A stretch of 64,000 nucleotides of DNA from contig JACKEJ010000012.1 in assembly GCA_020633055.1 (NCBI GenBank), positions 124,001-188,000 on the forward strand. The letters are read 5' to 3'. This DNA is from Sandaracinaceae bacterium. Its GTDB lineage: Bacteria > Myxococcota_A > Polyangia > Polyangiales > Houyiibacteriaceae. The notes under the pieces were generated by a model. The model saw only the letters and a list, made by a program, of their open reading frames with translations, had not been told where the DNA came from and did not search any database. Shown one piece after another: positions 1 to 11,170 of this stretch. The translations under genes and the position numbers were made by a program. Numbering within the stretch: position 1 is the stretch's first letter; each line of letters starts with the position of its first letter.

Positions 1-104
1 AGGTCAGCGCCGACGTCATCGATGGCCCGCAGAGCCGCGTCTGGGACGAGGCGGAAAACCGCCTGCACGCGCAGAAGGCCCTCTTGTTGCACCTTTTGGG
101 ATAG
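1..104 (+). CDS. 3' end of an unidentified gene (5' partial)
   Basis: An open frame runs in from the left edge and stops at TAG 102-104, giving about 33 C-terminal residues that end in KALLLHLLG. The stop lies 17 nt before the J-domain gene, so the two may be co-transcribed. Too little is visible to assign a family. Confidence 0.5.
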   Translation, partial: VSADVIDGPQSRVWDEAENRLHAQKALLLHLLG

Positions 105-121
105 GCTGACAGCACCGACAG

Positions 122-1954
122 ATGTCACTGGCGTTCGACGAAATTCCTGAGCTGGTCGAGGGGCTGGACGCCAAGACGCTGCCCCTTTCGGCCGTGGAGG
201 GGTTCGTCCTGTCGCGCGTGGACGGGGTCTCCACCGCGAAGGAGATCGCGGACTCCACCGGCATCGGCGAAGAGCTCGCGTTGACGGCGCTCTCGCGGCT
301 GGTCGGTCTGGGCGCCATCCGCGCCCGCCCCGCGCCAGCCAAGCCCGCCGCCTCACCCGCACCCGCCGCTTCCACCCCCGTGACCGACGAGCAACCGAAC
401 AAGCGCTTCGGCCGCCCCAAGTCGGTCGCTCCGCAGCGCGTCCACACCATCCCCCCGCCAGCCGGGACTCCTCGTCGCTTGTACGATCCGCAAGAGCTCG
501 AGGAGGAGGTCGCGCTCGACGACACGCGCAAGCGGCGCGTGCTCGACGTGTTCTACAAGCTCGGCACGGCGGACCACTACGACCTGCTCGAGGTCGGTCG
601 TGATGCGACGAAAGACGAGATACGCGACTCCTACTTCGCGCTGTCCAAGGAGTTCCACCCCGACACGGCGTTCGGCAAGGATCTCGGCAGCTACAAGGCC
701 AAGATGGAGAAGATCTTCACGGCGGCTACCGCGGCGTACGACGTGCTGTCCAGGAAGGCCCGTCGCGCTCAGTACGATGCCACGCTGCCGCCCCCGACCC
801 CCGAAGACCTGCAGTGGCGTGAGCGCCGCGGCAGCCAGCCGGGAGCGGCGGCGAGCGGGGCGAAGCGGACGGCAGAACCTGCACACTCGCCTCTCACCAC
901 CCCCAAGGTGCAGCAAGCGGCCACGGTCGAGGTCCCTCCAGCGGCGGCGTCCAAGCCGACGGTGTCCACGACCGTCACCGCGCCGCCCGTCGCCCCTCGC
1001 CCCACCACGCCCTCCGACGTGCGCTCGACGGTCTTGGGCCACGCCCCCGCGCGTCGCGCCGTGGCGCCACCGACGCCCGGCGGCCAGCACAGCGTGACAC
1101 AACCGTCGATGGCTCCCGCGACCCGACCGTCGGGGTCCGCCGAGAGCCCGACGTCGGGCGCGGGTGTGGTGCTCCCGGTGCCGTCCACCCTCCCGGAGCC
1201 GCCGTCGGCTCCCCGTGCGCCCAGCCCGCCGTCCGCGGACCAGATGAAGCGCTCCCAGGACCTGCTGAAGATGCGGCTCATGGGGGGGCGCCGCATCACG
1301 ACGGGGGCCGACCTGCCCAACCCGCTGAGCGCCCGGACCACGACCGTGTCCCAAGCGCCTGTCGCGCGCAACCCCGAGGTCACGCGCGGCGATGTGCTCC
1401 GCGGTCTCGCCGGGTCGCTCCGAGACGCGTCCATGGTCACCGGCAGCGGGCAGCTCCGCAGGCACCTGGTGGCCGCGGGGGAGGCGGAGGCCAGCGGTGA
1501 CATCAAGGGAGCCCTCGGCGCGCTCAAGCTCGCCGCCGGGCTGGCCCCAGACGACGCGACGGTGCTCGGCCACATCCAGCGCCTCGAGGGGCTGCGCTCG
1601 GTCGAGGAGGCGCCGATGTTCGAGAAGCGCGCTCTCGCCGAGGAGAAAGCTGGGCAGTGGTCCCAGGCGGCGCTGTCCTGGTTGCGCGTGGTCGAGGGCC
1701 GCCCCAACGACATCAACGCTGCGCGGAGCTGCGCCAACGCGCTGCTGGAGGCGAACCTGGACCTCAAGAAGGCTCGTGACCTGGCGTTGCGCGTCGTGGC
1801 CGTCGAACCAGAACGGGTGAGCTCGCGCACCTTGCTGGCACGCATCTACGTCGCCGCCGGGATGGCCTCGAGCGCCCGCCGTGAGCTGGACGCTGCCACA
1901 AAGCTGGACCCCGAGAACGAGATCGTGAAGAATCTCCTTCGTGAGCTTGGCTAG
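122..1954 (+). CDS. J-domain (DnaJ-like) co-chaperone with N-terminal SRVDG module and C-terminal TPRs
   Basis: This 610-residue protein probably recruits and stimulates the Hsp70 encoded 40 bp downstream. Residues about 10-68 form a small module (GFVLSRVDG, then LGAIRA) that recurs in the third gene of the cluster. The J domain is at about 151-221 with the catalytic HPD at 179-181. A Pro/Ala/Thr-rich linker covers about 225-395, and the last 170 residues look like helical TPR repeats. It lacks the Gly/Phe region, zinc fingers and client-binding domain of true DnaJ, so it is a specialised J-protein. ATG 122 is the first start after the upstream stop and has no clear Shine-Dalgarno. Confidence 0.88.
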   Translation: MSLAFDEIPELVEGLDAKTLPLSAVEGFVLSRVDGVSTAKEIADSTGIGEELALTALSRLVGLGAIRARPAPAKPAASPAPAASTPVTDEQPNKRFGRPKSVAPQRVHTIPPPAGTPRRLYDPQELEEEVALDDTRKRRVLDVFYKLGTADHYDLLEVGRDATKDEIRDSYFALSKEFHPDTAFGKDLGSYKAKMEKIFTAATAAYDVLSRKARRAQYDATLPPPTPEDLQWRERRGSQPGAAASGAKRTAEPAHSPLTTPKVQQAATVEVPPAAASKPTVSTTVTAPPVAPRPTTPSDVRSTVLGHAPARRAVAPPTPGGQHSVTQPSMAPATRPSGSAESPTSGAGVVLPVPSTLPEPPSAPRAPSPPSADQMKRSQDLLKMRLMGGRRITTGADLPNPLSARTTTVSQAPVARNPEVTRGDVLRGLAGSLRDASMVTGSGQLRRHLVAAGEAEASGDIKGALGALKLAAGLAPDDATVLGHIQRLEGLRSVEEAPMFEKRALAEEKAGQWSQAALSWLRVVEGRPNDINAARSCANALLEANLDLKKARDLALRVVAVEPERVSSRTLLARIYVAAGMASSARRELDAATKLDPENEIVKNLLRELG

Positions 1955-1994
1955 TCGTCCGTCCGCGTGACGAGCGAACGTTCTCAGGAGATCC

Positions 1995-3827
<1,833 letters not shown>

Positions 3828-3848
3828 CGCGGTGGCCACCACAGTCCC

Positions 3849-4862
3849 ATGTCTGACGAATCGCGTGACGACAGAGCGACCCGACCGCCAGGCAAGCCCG
3901 CAGCGAAGACCGACCCTGGGACCTCGGGTCGTCGCTACGTGCCCCCGTCGCCAGGGGGCATCCCGGCGCCGTCAGCGTCCGTCCCGCTGAGCCTCGACCG
4001 TCGCCCGTTGGGTGATGCCCTGGGCCAACGCGACCGCGGTCGTGTGACCATCAACTTCAGCGGGCCCCCCTTGGACCTACCGCCCATCGGCTCGCCGCCC
4101 ACCCCGTCGTCTCTGGCGCCCGCGCCCCTTCCCGGGCCACTCGCCCTTCAGGATGCCGTGGCCCCCACGGCGCGCCCTCCACGCCGCGCCCCCTCGACGG
4201 CGTCCATGCCCGCGCGGGAGCGCGACGTCGGGGAGGACGACGCGCAGGACGATCACGACGCGTGGGTGACGGAGCGCAAGCGGCGCAGCACGCTCCCGCC
4301 CACCGCCGGCATCGCGACCCCCAGTGTGCGTCCGCAGGCTGCAGCCGGGGTTGCCCTCCAACATCGCTGGGTGTCCGCCCACCAAGCGCGCTTGCGAAGC
4401 GAGCCCAGCTCCGGCGCCATCGATCTCCCGGATGCGGGGGGCGATGCGTTGACCCTCGCGGACCGCGGGCGGCCCTCCGAGCCGCAGATCGACCTGATGG
4501 CCGAGGTGCGCGCGCGCTACGCGCTCGACGACCTGACCGGCGCGCTCAAGATGGCCGAGTTGGTGCTGGGGGCGGACGACGCCAACGCCGAGGCGCAGGG
4601 TTTTGCGTCGAGCTGCCGCCACCGACTCGAGCTGCTCTACACGTCCCAGCTCGGGCCGCTGGACGCGGTGCCGCGTGTGGACGTCCCCGACACGGACATC
4701 CGCTGGCTCGGTCTCGACCACCGCGCGGGGTTCCTGCTCTCTCGGGTCGACGGACTCACCACCCTGGACGAGCTGCTCGACCTCAGCGGCATGGAGCGGC
4801 TCGAGGCGCTCAAGACCGTGCTCAGCCTCGTCGACGCAGGCGCCATCCGCATTCCCCGGTAG
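3849..4862 (+). CDS. Unknown protein with C-terminal SRVDG module, third gene of the Hsp70 cluster
   Basis: 337 residues, starting 21 nt after the hsp70 stop and so probably co-transcribed. The first about 160 residues are Pro/Arg/Ala-rich and look disordered. Residues about 215-265 resemble a TPR-like helical hairpin (ARYALDDLTGALKMAE). The C-terminal 45 residues (GFLLSRVDGLTTLDELLD through DAGAIRI) closely match the N-terminal module of the J-protein at 122-1954. No enzyme motif is visible. The shared module and gene order suggest an adaptor or client-handling partner of the Hsp70 system; that role is inference. Confidence 0.75.
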   Translation: MSDESRDDRATRPPGKPAAKTDPGTSGRRYVPPSPGGIPAPSASVPLSLDRRPLGDALGQRDRGRVTINFSGPPLDLPPIGSPPTPSSLAPAPLPGPLALQDAVAPTARPPRRAPSTASMPARERDVGEDDAQDDHDAWVTERKRRSTLPPTAGIATPSVRPQAAAGVALQHRWVSAHQARLRSEPSSGAIDLPDAGGDALTLADRGRPSEPQIDLMAEVRARYALDDLTGALKMAELVLGADDANAEAQGFASSCRHRLELLYTSQLGPLDAVPRVDVPDTDIRWLGLDHRAGFLLSRVDGLTTLDELLDLSGMERLEALKTVLSLVDAGAIRIPR

Positions 4863-4940
4863 TGGCGCGCGCTGCTGGCGAGCGCTTGCGACCCGTCGCC
4901 TTCGCGGCTAGCCTGCGGTTCTGCTCGAGTTGAAGGAGCG

Positions 4941-6260
4941 GTGTGTGCCGTCGGCATCGAGGACGGCGATCGAGTTTTGGACGACCCTCCTCAAACCCTC
5001 TTCGCGCTTGCCCTCGTCACCTTCGCCGGTGTCGCCTTCTCTGCGACCAGCGGAGGGCTCGCGGCGCTTGGTGAGGCTCGCCTGCACGCCATCGCAGAGG
5101 AGGGCGACGCGCGCGGCCGTGCCGCGCAAGACGTGCTCGCGCGGCTCCCGCAGCTCCGAACGCGCTTGGTCGTCGGTCGCTTCATCTGCATCGTGGCGAT
5201 GGCGCTGCTCGCCTTGCGCGCGACCCAGGACCCGCAGGCGGCCGTGCTCTGGCTCATCCCTGCGGCCATCGTGTACGGGGTGCTCGCGGACGTCGCCTCG
5301 TCCATCACCCGCCGCCGCGCAGCGCGCATGGCGCTCCCGCTCGTGCGCTTCATGCGTCCGCTCGAGCTGCTGGTGGCGCCCGTGGCCGTGCCCATGGTGC
5401 TGCTTCGTCGGCTGACCGAGCGGTGGGTGGAGCCCGCGCAGGAAGAGAACCCTGCGCAGATCACCGCGCTCGCCGTGGAGCACATGATCGACGCTGGCGA
5501 AGAGCAGGGGTCCATCGAAGAGGGGCACGCCGAGATGTTGCGCAGCCTGCTCGACTTCCGCGACACCGTGACGCGTGAGGTGATGGTGCCGCGGCCGCGG
5601 GTGGTCGCGTTCTCCCTGACCACGGACATGCCTGCGCTGTTGGACGGCGTGGTCGAGAGCGGGCACAGCCGTTACCCCGTGTACGGCGACGGTCCAGACC
5701 AGATCGAGGGTATTCTCTACGCGAAGGACCTGTTTCAAGCGCTGCGAGGGGTGCAGGACCCCGCCGAGCTCGAGCTCGGGTCGCTCATCCGCAAGCCCGC
5801 GTTCATGGTGAGTGACGCTGCCAAGATCGTGGACGTGCTACGCGAGATGCAGGCCCGTCGGTCGCACCTGGCCATCGTGAAGGACGAGTTCGGGGCCACG
5901 TCGGGGGTCATTACGTTGGAGGACATCCTCGAGGAGATCGTCGGGGAGATCCAGGACGAGTACGACGACGACGAAGACGTCGCGCGCATCTCCGAGGTCA
6001 CGCCGGGGCAGTACAACGTCGACGGCGCCATGCTGGTCGACGACCTCGAGACCGAGCTGGATGCGACGCTGCGAGAGGGGACCTCGTCGGACACCATCGG
6101 CGGTCTCATGGTCGAGCTCGCCGGACGAGTACCCGTGGTCGGCGACGTGGTGCAGGTGGGCGACTTCGAGCTGACGGTGAAAGAGGTGGACGGACGCCGC
6201 GTCAGCCTCCTGCAGCTCACCCCCCGGACGACCCCCGAAGAGCAGGGCGCCACCGGCTGA
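4941..6260 (+). CDS. CorC/HlyC-type CBS-domain membrane protein (CNNM-like transporter)
   Basis: 439 residues. Hydrophobic segments at about 20-40, 80-115 and 140-155 form a reduced DUF21/CNNM membrane domain. A CBS pair follows at about 210-335 (REVMVPRP; HSRYPVYG; DEFGATSGVITLEDILEEI), then an acidic stretch (YDDDEDV) and a CorC_HlyC domain to the C-terminus. The family is linked to divalent cation export or membrane repair, and CBS pairs bind adenine nucleotides. The start is GTG 4941 with AAGGAG at 4933-4938; the 2-nt spacing is unusually short, so TTG 4977 is an alternative. Confidence 0.85.
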   Translation: MCAVGIEDGDRVLDDPPQTLFALALVTFAGVAFSATSGGLAALGEARLHAIAEEGDARGRAAQDVLARLPQLRTRLVVGRFICIVAMALLALRATQDPQAAVLWLIPAAIVYGVLADVASSITRRRAARMALPLVRFMRPLELLVAPVAVPMVLLRRLTERWVEPAQEENPAQITALAVEHMIDAGEEQGSIEEGHAEMLRSLLDFRDTVTREVMVPRPRVVAFSLTTDMPALLDGVVESGHSRYPVYGDGPDQIEGILYAKDLFQALRGVQDPAELELGSLIRKPAFMVSDAAKIVDVLREMQARRSHLAIVKDEFGATSGVITLEDILEEIVGEIQDEYDDDEDVARISEVTPGQYNVDGAMLVDDLETELDATLREGTSSDTIGGLMVELAGRVPVVGDVVQVGDFELTVKEVDGRRVSLLQLTPRTTPEEQGATG

Positions 6261-6295
6261 CGGGAACCCAGGGGGACGGAAGCAGCATCCCCTGC

Positions 6296-6301
6296 TACCC
6301 T
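6296..6301 (+). promoter_or_regulatory. -10-like hexamer TACCCT before dnaX
   Basis: TGC-TACCCT (extended -10 style) lies 9 nt before the dnaX ATG, and no Shine-Dalgarno is present. This placement predicts a transcript starting at or next to the start codon. Confidence 0.35.
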
Positions 6302-6310
6302 CCGCGGTCC

Positions 6311-8452
6311 ATGGCCTACACCGTCTTTGCTCGCAAGTACCGTCCACAGACCTTCGAGGACCTGGTGGGCCAGGAGCACGTGGCGCGCACGCTGCGCAAC
6401 GCCATCGCGGCCGACCGCGTGGCGCACGCCTTCCTGTTCACTGGCGTGCGAGGTGTCGGGAAGACCACCAGCGCGCGCCTGTTGGCCAAGTGTCTGTGCT
6501 GCGAGCAGGGCCCCACCGCGACCCCGTGCAACGTGTGCCCCCCGTGTGTGGACATCACGGCCAGCGTGGACGTGGACGTGCAGGAAATCGACGGCGCGTC
6601 CAACAACGGCGTGGACGATGTGCGGCGACTGCAGGAGTCCCTGCCGTACCGGCCGCAGCGGGACCGCTTCAAGATCGTGATCGTCGACGAGGTGCACATG
6701 CTCTCCGCGGGTGCCTTCAACGCCTTCCTCAAGACGCTCGAGGAGCCCCCGCCGCACGTGAAGTTCATCTTCGCGACGACGGAGAGCCACAAGGTCCCCG
6801 TCACGATCCGTTCGCGCTGCCAGCGCTACGACTTCCGGCTCATCCCCCAGAGCGTGGTCGCGAAGGCCGTGCGCCGCATCCTGGACGCGGAGGGGGTCGT
6901 CGCAGACGACGCGGCGGTGAACCTGGTGGCGAACGAAGCAGCCGGGTCGATGCGAGATGCCCTCACGCTGCTGGACCAGATCGTCGCGTTCGGCGATGGA
7001 GAGCTCGTCGGCGCCGAGGTGGCAGAGACGCTCGGCATCGCCGCGCGGGAGTCGCTCTTCGCGGTGGTGGAGGCGACGCTGACGGGCGACGGTGCAGCCG
7101 TGCTCCGGGCGGTGCAGACGTTGGCCGGCAAGGGCGTGGACACGGGTCACCTCAGCCGTCAGCTGGTCCAGCTGTTGCGCGACTTGGTGGTGCTGCGCGT
7201 GGCGGAGGGCGTCGACGAGCTGGTCGACTTCGTGGACGCGGAGCGCGAGCGAGCTCGCGAGCTGGCCGAGAAGGTGTCGGTCCTCGAGCTGCAGCGCGTG
7301 TTCTCTGCGGTGTCCAAGCTGGTGGACGACGTGGCGGTGTCCAGTCAGCCGCTGCGCGTCCTCGAGATGGGCCTGGTGCGTGTGGCCACGCGGCCGCCCC
7401 TCGAGGACGTGGCCACACTCTTGGCGCGGCTCGCGGCGGTGCAGAAGGCCCTGTCCGACTGGGACGGTGGTGGGCGGGGCCCGCTCGGCGGAGGGCCGGA
7501 GAACGCACGCGGCGGCGGCCCCGCGCGCGGGGGTGGGGCGCCCCGTCGGGCAGACGCCGCGCCGTCCGACGTGGGCGGGGGCAACGTCGAGGCACACCTC
7601 GCTCCGGAAGCCGACGCCGCTCCGCAGCCGCGCGACGAAGCTGGGCCGAGCCGAGCGGTCGAGGGGGTGGCGACCGTCGGGACAAACACCCCCCTCGCGT
7701 CCGCCCCCACCGCGATGCGCGACGCGGTGGTGGAGCCCGCCTCGGACTCCGAGGCCAGCGAGCCCGCGCGGGCAACCGCAGCGACCGGGTCGGGAGCCCC
7801 GCCTCGGGAGCGTCCCGCTCCGCCGCGCCGAAGCGCCCTCGCTGCGGCGCTCGCGTACGCGGAGCGCGCGAGCGAGCCACCGAGCGCTTCCGGGCCCGCC
7901 CGCGACGAAGCGCGCAGTGAGCAAGGGGTCTCCGAGGGCCCCAGCGCCGCTCCCGAGGTTGGAGCGGGCGCAGCGGGACCCCGCGACGTGGCGCACCAGG
8001 CCTTTCCGGAGGCTGGGGCCGCTCGACCCACGCCGTCCCAACCCACCCTGAGGCGTTCCTCGTTCCTCGAGTGGGAGCAGCTCGTCGCACGCATCGAGCA
8101 CGCGTCGCCCGCGCTGGCCGGCGCCCTCGAAGAGGCGGTGCCCAGGCTCGTCAACGCGGACCGGGTGCTGCTCGCGTTCCACTCGGACTTCACGCGCTCC
8201 TTGGTCGAGCAGGGGGCCGACGTGCTCCTGGCCGCAGCCGCGGCGCACTTCGGGCAGCGTCCCGAGCTGGCGCTCGACCTGCTCGACGCCAGTGAAGGGG
8301 CAGGACAGTCGCTGGCGGCTGTCAGCCAATCCCGCCGGGACGCGGCGAAGAACAAACGAAAACACGAGGCGCTCGCCCACCCGATGGTGCTAGAAGCCTT
8401 CGACATCTTCCCCGACGCCCGCGGTAAGGCGGTCGTTCGGTTCGAGGCATGA
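6311..8452 (+). CDS. dnaX: DNA polymerase III subunits gamma/tau
   Basis: Clamp-loader ATPase of the replicative polymerase, 713 residues. It has Walker A TGVRGVGKT (44-52), the zinc site C64/C73/C76/C79, Walker B DEVH (126-129), sensor FATTE and the arginine finger SRC (168-170). Residues about 390-580 are a Pro/Ala/Gly/Arg-rich linker, followed by a conserved-looking tau-type C-terminal domain. It is the first gene of a dnaX-ybaB-recR order found across bacteria. I did not see an obvious programmed frameshift slip site, but did not search exhaustively. Confidence 0.97.
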   Translation: MAYTVFARKYRPQTFEDLVGQEHVARTLRNAIAADRVAHAFLFTGVRGVGKTTSARLLAKCLCCEQGPTATPCNVCPPCVDITASVDVDVQEIDGASNNGVDDVRRLQESLPYRPQRDRFKIVIVDEVHMLSAGAFNAFLKTLEEPPPHVKFIFATTESHKVPVTIRSRCQRYDFRLIPQSVVAKAVRRILDAEGVVADDAAVNLVANEAAGSMRDALTLLDQIVAFGDGELVGAEVAETLGIAARESLFAVVEATLTGDGAAVLRAVQTLAGKGVDTGHLSRQLVQLLRDLVVLRVAEGVDELVDFVDAERERARELAEKVSVLELQRVFSAVSKLVDDVAVSSQPLRVLEMGLVRVATRPPLEDVATLLARLAAVQKALSDWDGGGRGPLGGGPENARGGGPARGGGAPRRADAAPSDVGGGNVEAHLAPEADAAPQPRDEAGPSRAVEGVATVGTNTPLASAPTAMRDAVVEPASDSEASEPARATAATGSGAPPRERPAPPRRSALAAALAYAERASEPPSASGPARDEARSEQGVSEGPSAAPEVGAGAAGPRDVAHQAFPEAGAARPTPSQPTLRRSSFLEWEQLVARIEHASPALAGALEEAVPRLVNADRVLLAFHSDFTRSLVEQGADVLLAAAAAHFGQRPELALDLLDASEGAGQSLAAVSQSRRDAAKNKRKHEALAHPMVLEAFDIFPDARGKAVVRFEA

Positions 8453-8473
8453 CCCTCTGAGAGGTACGGCGAC

Positions 8474-8794
8474 ATGAAGTTTCGCGGTGGAATGAACGAA
8501 CTCATGCGGCAGGCGAGCCGCATGCAACGCAAGATCGAGAAGCGGCGGGAGGAGCTGGCGACGGAGGAGTTCGAGGCCGGCGCGGGCAACGATCAGGTCA
8601 AGGCCGTCGCCACGGGGAACGCCGAGATCGTCCGCATCACCATCGACCCGGCGCTGCTCGAGTCCGAGGGGCTCGAGATGGTGCAGGACCTGGTCGTCGC
8701 GGCTTGCAACGCCGCCCTCACCAAGGCCCGCGAGCACGTCGATGGCGAGCTGGAGCAGGTCACGGGTGGCCTCAAGATCCCAGGCATGACCTGA
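8474..8794 (+). CDS. ybaB: YbaB/EbfC family nucleoid-associated protein
   Basis: 106 residues, typical of this family of small dimeric DNA-binding proteins. The N-terminal helix (MNELMRQASRMQRKIEKRRE) is followed by the conserved GAGNDQVKAVATGN strand region and a C-terminal helix ending in LKIPGM. It sits 21 nt after dnaX and 4 nt before recR, the standard position, consistent with a shared replication/repair transcript. Confidence 0.95.
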   Translation: MKFRGGMNELMRQASRMQRKIEKRREELATEEFEAGAGNDQVKAVATGNAEIVRITIDPALLESEGLEMVQDLVVAACNAALTKAREHVDGELEQVTGGLKIPGMT

Positions 8795-8798
8795 GTCC

Positions 8799-9398
8799 GT
8801 GGCCGACGCGGACCCCATCGCGGAGCTGATTCGCCTCCTGGCGCGCCTCCCGGGCATCGGTGAGCGGAGCGCCGGCCGGCTGGTCTTCCATCTCCTGGCG
8901 GGGGACTCGGCCTACACCGAGGCCCTCGGGGGTGCCCTGGCGGCGCTGCATGAGCGCGTGAAGCGCTGCGTGGACTGCGGAAACTTCGGGGCCACCGAGC
9001 GCTGCGGAATCTGCCAAGACCCGCGCCGGGACGACGCCGTCTTGTGCGTCGTCGCCCGCGTGCCCGACCTGCACGCCATCGAGCGCAGCGGCAGCTTCCG
9101 GGGGCGCTATCACGTGCTGCACAGGCTTTTGGCGCCGCTCGACGGGGTCGGCCCGGCAGACCTCCCGCTCGACGCGCTGGTCGAGCGCGTGCGTCGGCAC
9201 GGCACCCGCGAGGTCATCGTCGCGACGCCGCTCAACGTCGAGGGGGAGGCCACGGCGCTGTTCGTGGCGCAGGTGTTGGCCGCCGAGGGCGTCACGGTCA
9301 GCCGTATCGCGAGCGGCATGCCGCACGGCAGTGAGCTGGAGTTCACTGATCAAGTCACCCTCGGCCGCGCGCTCTCCGGCCGCCGCGCGCTCGGTTGA
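8799..9398 (+). CDS. recR: Recombination mediator RecR
   Basis: 199 residues, the normal length. An N-terminal helix-hairpin-helix (LARLPGIGERSAGRL) is followed by a C4 zinc finger (CVDCGNFG, CGIC) and a Toprim domain (VVARVPDLHAIE; IVATPLNVEGEATA) with a C-terminal ASGMPHGSELEF segment. RecR acts with RecO/RecF to load RecA on gapped DNA. The start is GTG 8799, four nt after the ybaB stop. Confidence 0.97.
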   Translation: MADADPIAELIRLLARLPGIGERSAGRLVFHLLAGDSAYTEALGGALAALHERVKRCVDCGNFGATERCGICQDPRRDDAVLCVVARVPDLHAIERSGSFRGRYHVLHRLLAPLDGVGPADLPLDALVERVRRHGTREVIVATPLNVEGEATALFVAQVLAAEGVTVSRIASGMPHGSELEFTDQVTLGRALSGRRALG

Positions 9399-9404
9399 CG
9401 TACC

Positions 9405-9425
9405 GCGGGTGGCGGGACCACCCGC
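9405..9425. terminator. Hairpin between convergent recR and desaturase genes
   Basis: An 8-bp perfect stem, GCGGGTGG/CCACCCGC, with loop CGGGA lies 7 nt after the recR stop and 40 nt beyond the desaturase stop. There is no T-run, so termination is inferred from position and stem strength. Confidence 0.45.
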
Positions 9426-9465
9426 CGCAGGCGGTCATCGCGATGGCGGCCCCTCGGGCGTCGGG

Positions 9466-10449
9466 TCAGCCGACCAACTGGCTGACCACGCGCACGGACT
9501 CCGGGCTGAGGCCTCCCAGCTGGCCGGCCAGCTGGCGTAGCGGCTCCGCGTTGATCATGTCCTCCGCCACGGACGCGGGCACGATCCGGCGCACGTCGCG
9601 GTGGTAGCGCGGGAGGTCGTACCAGGGGACGCAGAAGTTCAGGTGGTGCTCGAAGTGCAGCGTGATGTTGAACGGCATCAGCGCCCTGCGTCCGAAGAAC
9701 AGCGTCGTGCGCGAGCGGAAGAATGGATCGCGCTCGTGTCGCAGCGCGCCGCCGTGCTCCAGCGCGCCCTTCACCAGGTTCCACGCCGTCAGCACGTGGA
9801 TCCCGAGGAACGCCGCGAGGGCTACCGGGCCGCCGAGCGTGAGCCCGGCGACGGTCAGCCCTACAGCCCAGATGACGATGAAGGCCACGATCACGCCCTT
9901 GCTGCTGGACGACTTCCCCCCGGCCCGCTTGGTGCGAAAGATGGTGCGCTCCAGAAACAGCCAGCCCGGGATGAAGACGTTGCGCGCGACGCCCACCGCG
10001 AGGGGCCGACCGACCTCGCAGTTGTACTGCTGCGGATCGTTGACCTCGAGCGGCCGCACGTGGTGTTCGAGGTGCCCGCGCTCCCAGTGCTTGCCGTAGT
10101 GCGTCGCGAACACGGTGGCGACCAACGTGCCCGGGATGCGGTTGAGCCACAGGTGGAGGCGCCGGTCCTCCGCGATGAGGAACATCGCGTGCGAGGCCTC
10201 GTGCACGACCAGCACGAACAGCGCGAAGTAGAGCCACCCGAACACCACGGACGCGACAGGCACGTAGAGCAGCGGGCTGATCACCGTGCCCGCCCACGCC
10301 GTCACGACGAGCGCCGCCAGCAGCAGCAGCGCACAGCCCGCGTTGATGGCGTTGTGCACGACGGCGCGCTTCGTACGGTAGTGGTACGCCTGGCCCGCGC
10401 GGATCGCCTCGTAGATGAACGCTGGGTGTCGCACACCCGTCCTCACCAC
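9466..10449 (-). CDS. Membrane fatty acid desaturase/hydroxylase-type di-iron protein
   Basis: 327 residues with several hydrophobic segments and the three histidine boxes of the membrane desaturase superfamily: HEASH (83-87), HLEHH (126-130) and a late HFEHH. These bind a di-iron centre that oxidises acyl or related lipid chains; the substrate cannot be read from sequence. The start is GTG 10449, overlapping the upstream SDR stop by 7 nt, which implies translational coupling. Confidence 0.85.
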   Translation of the reverse strand: MVRTGVRHPAFIYEAIRAGQAYHYRTKRAVVHNAINAGCALLLLAALVVTAWAGTVISPLLYVPVASVVFGWLYFALFVLVVHEASHAMFLIAEDRRLHLWLNRIPGTLVATVFATHYGKHWERGHLEHHVRPLEVNDPQQYNCEVGRPLAVGVARNVFIPGWLFLERTIFRTKRAGGKSSSSKGVIVAFIVIWAVGLTVAGLTLGGPVALAAFLGIHVLTAWNLVKGALEHGGALRHERDPFFRSRTTLFFGRRALMPFNITLHFEHHLNFCVPWYDLPRYHRDVRRIVPASVAEDMINAEPLRQLAGQLGGLSPESVRVVSQLVG

Positions 10450-11114
10450 GGGAGCTCGTCGCCGTTGGCGTGACGGAAGGAGCCGCTGGTCCCTGCGTCG
10501 AGCTCGTCGATGCGCTGCAGCAGCAGGCGCGCGCTCTCGTCGGCGTCGATGAGCCCCGTGTTGCCGGTCATGCGCGTGCGCACGTAGCCGGGGTGCAGCA
10601 CGCCCACCGCGATGCCTCGGGGCGCGAGGTCGATGGCCAGTGACTTGCCTGCAGCGTTGAGCGCGGCCTTGCTCATGCGGTAGCCGTAGTGCGAGCCGCT
10701 GTCGTTGTCGGCGATGGAGCCCATGCGGCTGGTCAGGAGCGCGACCTTCGATCCGGGCGCGAGCTGCTCCAGCAGGGTCGAGACCATGCGCAATGGCGCC
10801 AAGGCGTTGACCTCGAACTGCCGCCGGACCGACGCGACGTCCAGGGGCGTGAGCGCGTTGCGCTCGAGGACACCCGCAGCCAGCACCAAGAGGTCGATCG
10901 GCGCGCCGGCCAAGGCATCGCTCGCCGCGGTGACGCCCTCGTCGCGGGTCACGTCGACGCCCGCGTACACGCGGGCTCCCAGCGGCGCGAGCTCGTCGTT
11001 CCCGCTACGGCACACCACGCTGACCTGCCACACCGGTTCCGTGCGCGCGCACAGCTGGCGCACCATCTCGAGGGCAATCCCCCGGTTTCCACCCACCACG
11101 ACTGCATGAGGCAT
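10443..11114 (-). CDS. Short-chain dehydrogenase/reductase
   Basis: 223 residues. A degenerate nucleotide-binding Gly motif, GGNRGIA (8-14), is followed by LVLAAG (76-81), the catalytic Ser of LLTSR (129) and the Y145xxxK149 pair in YGYRMSK. HPGYVRT follows as in classical SDRs. It is probably an NAD(P)H-dependent carbonyl reductase, and the overlapping desaturase suggests a lipid substrate (inference). It is transcribed divergently from the gene at 11171. Confidence 0.88.
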   Translation of the reverse strand: MPHAVVVGGNRGIALEMVRQLCARTEPVWQVSVVCRSGNDELAPLGARVYAGVDVTRDEGVTAASDALAGAPIDLLVLAAGVLERNALTPLDVASVRRQFEVNALAPLRMVSTLLEQLAPGSKVALLTSRMGSIADNDSGSHYGYRMSKAALNAAGKSLAIDLAPRGIAVGVLHPGYVRTRMTGNTGLIDADESARLLLQRIDELDAGTSGSFRHANGDELPW

Positions 11115-11156
11115 GGCTCATCATCGCGGCGCTGGCCCCAAATGTCGACACCGGGC

Positions 11157-11162
11157 TACGCT
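11157..11162 (+). promoter_or_regulatory. -10-like hexamer TACGCT
   Basis: GGCTACGCT lies 8 nt before GTG 11171, with no Shine-Dalgarno between. It is part of the window-wide leaderless pattern. Confidence 0.35.
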
Positions 11163-11170
11163 CGCGAGAC

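Noticed and set aside
5735..8380. An 881-residue open frame on the minus strand
   Set aside because: It lies opposite corC and dnaX, which have clear family motifs. Long antisense frames are expected at this GC content.
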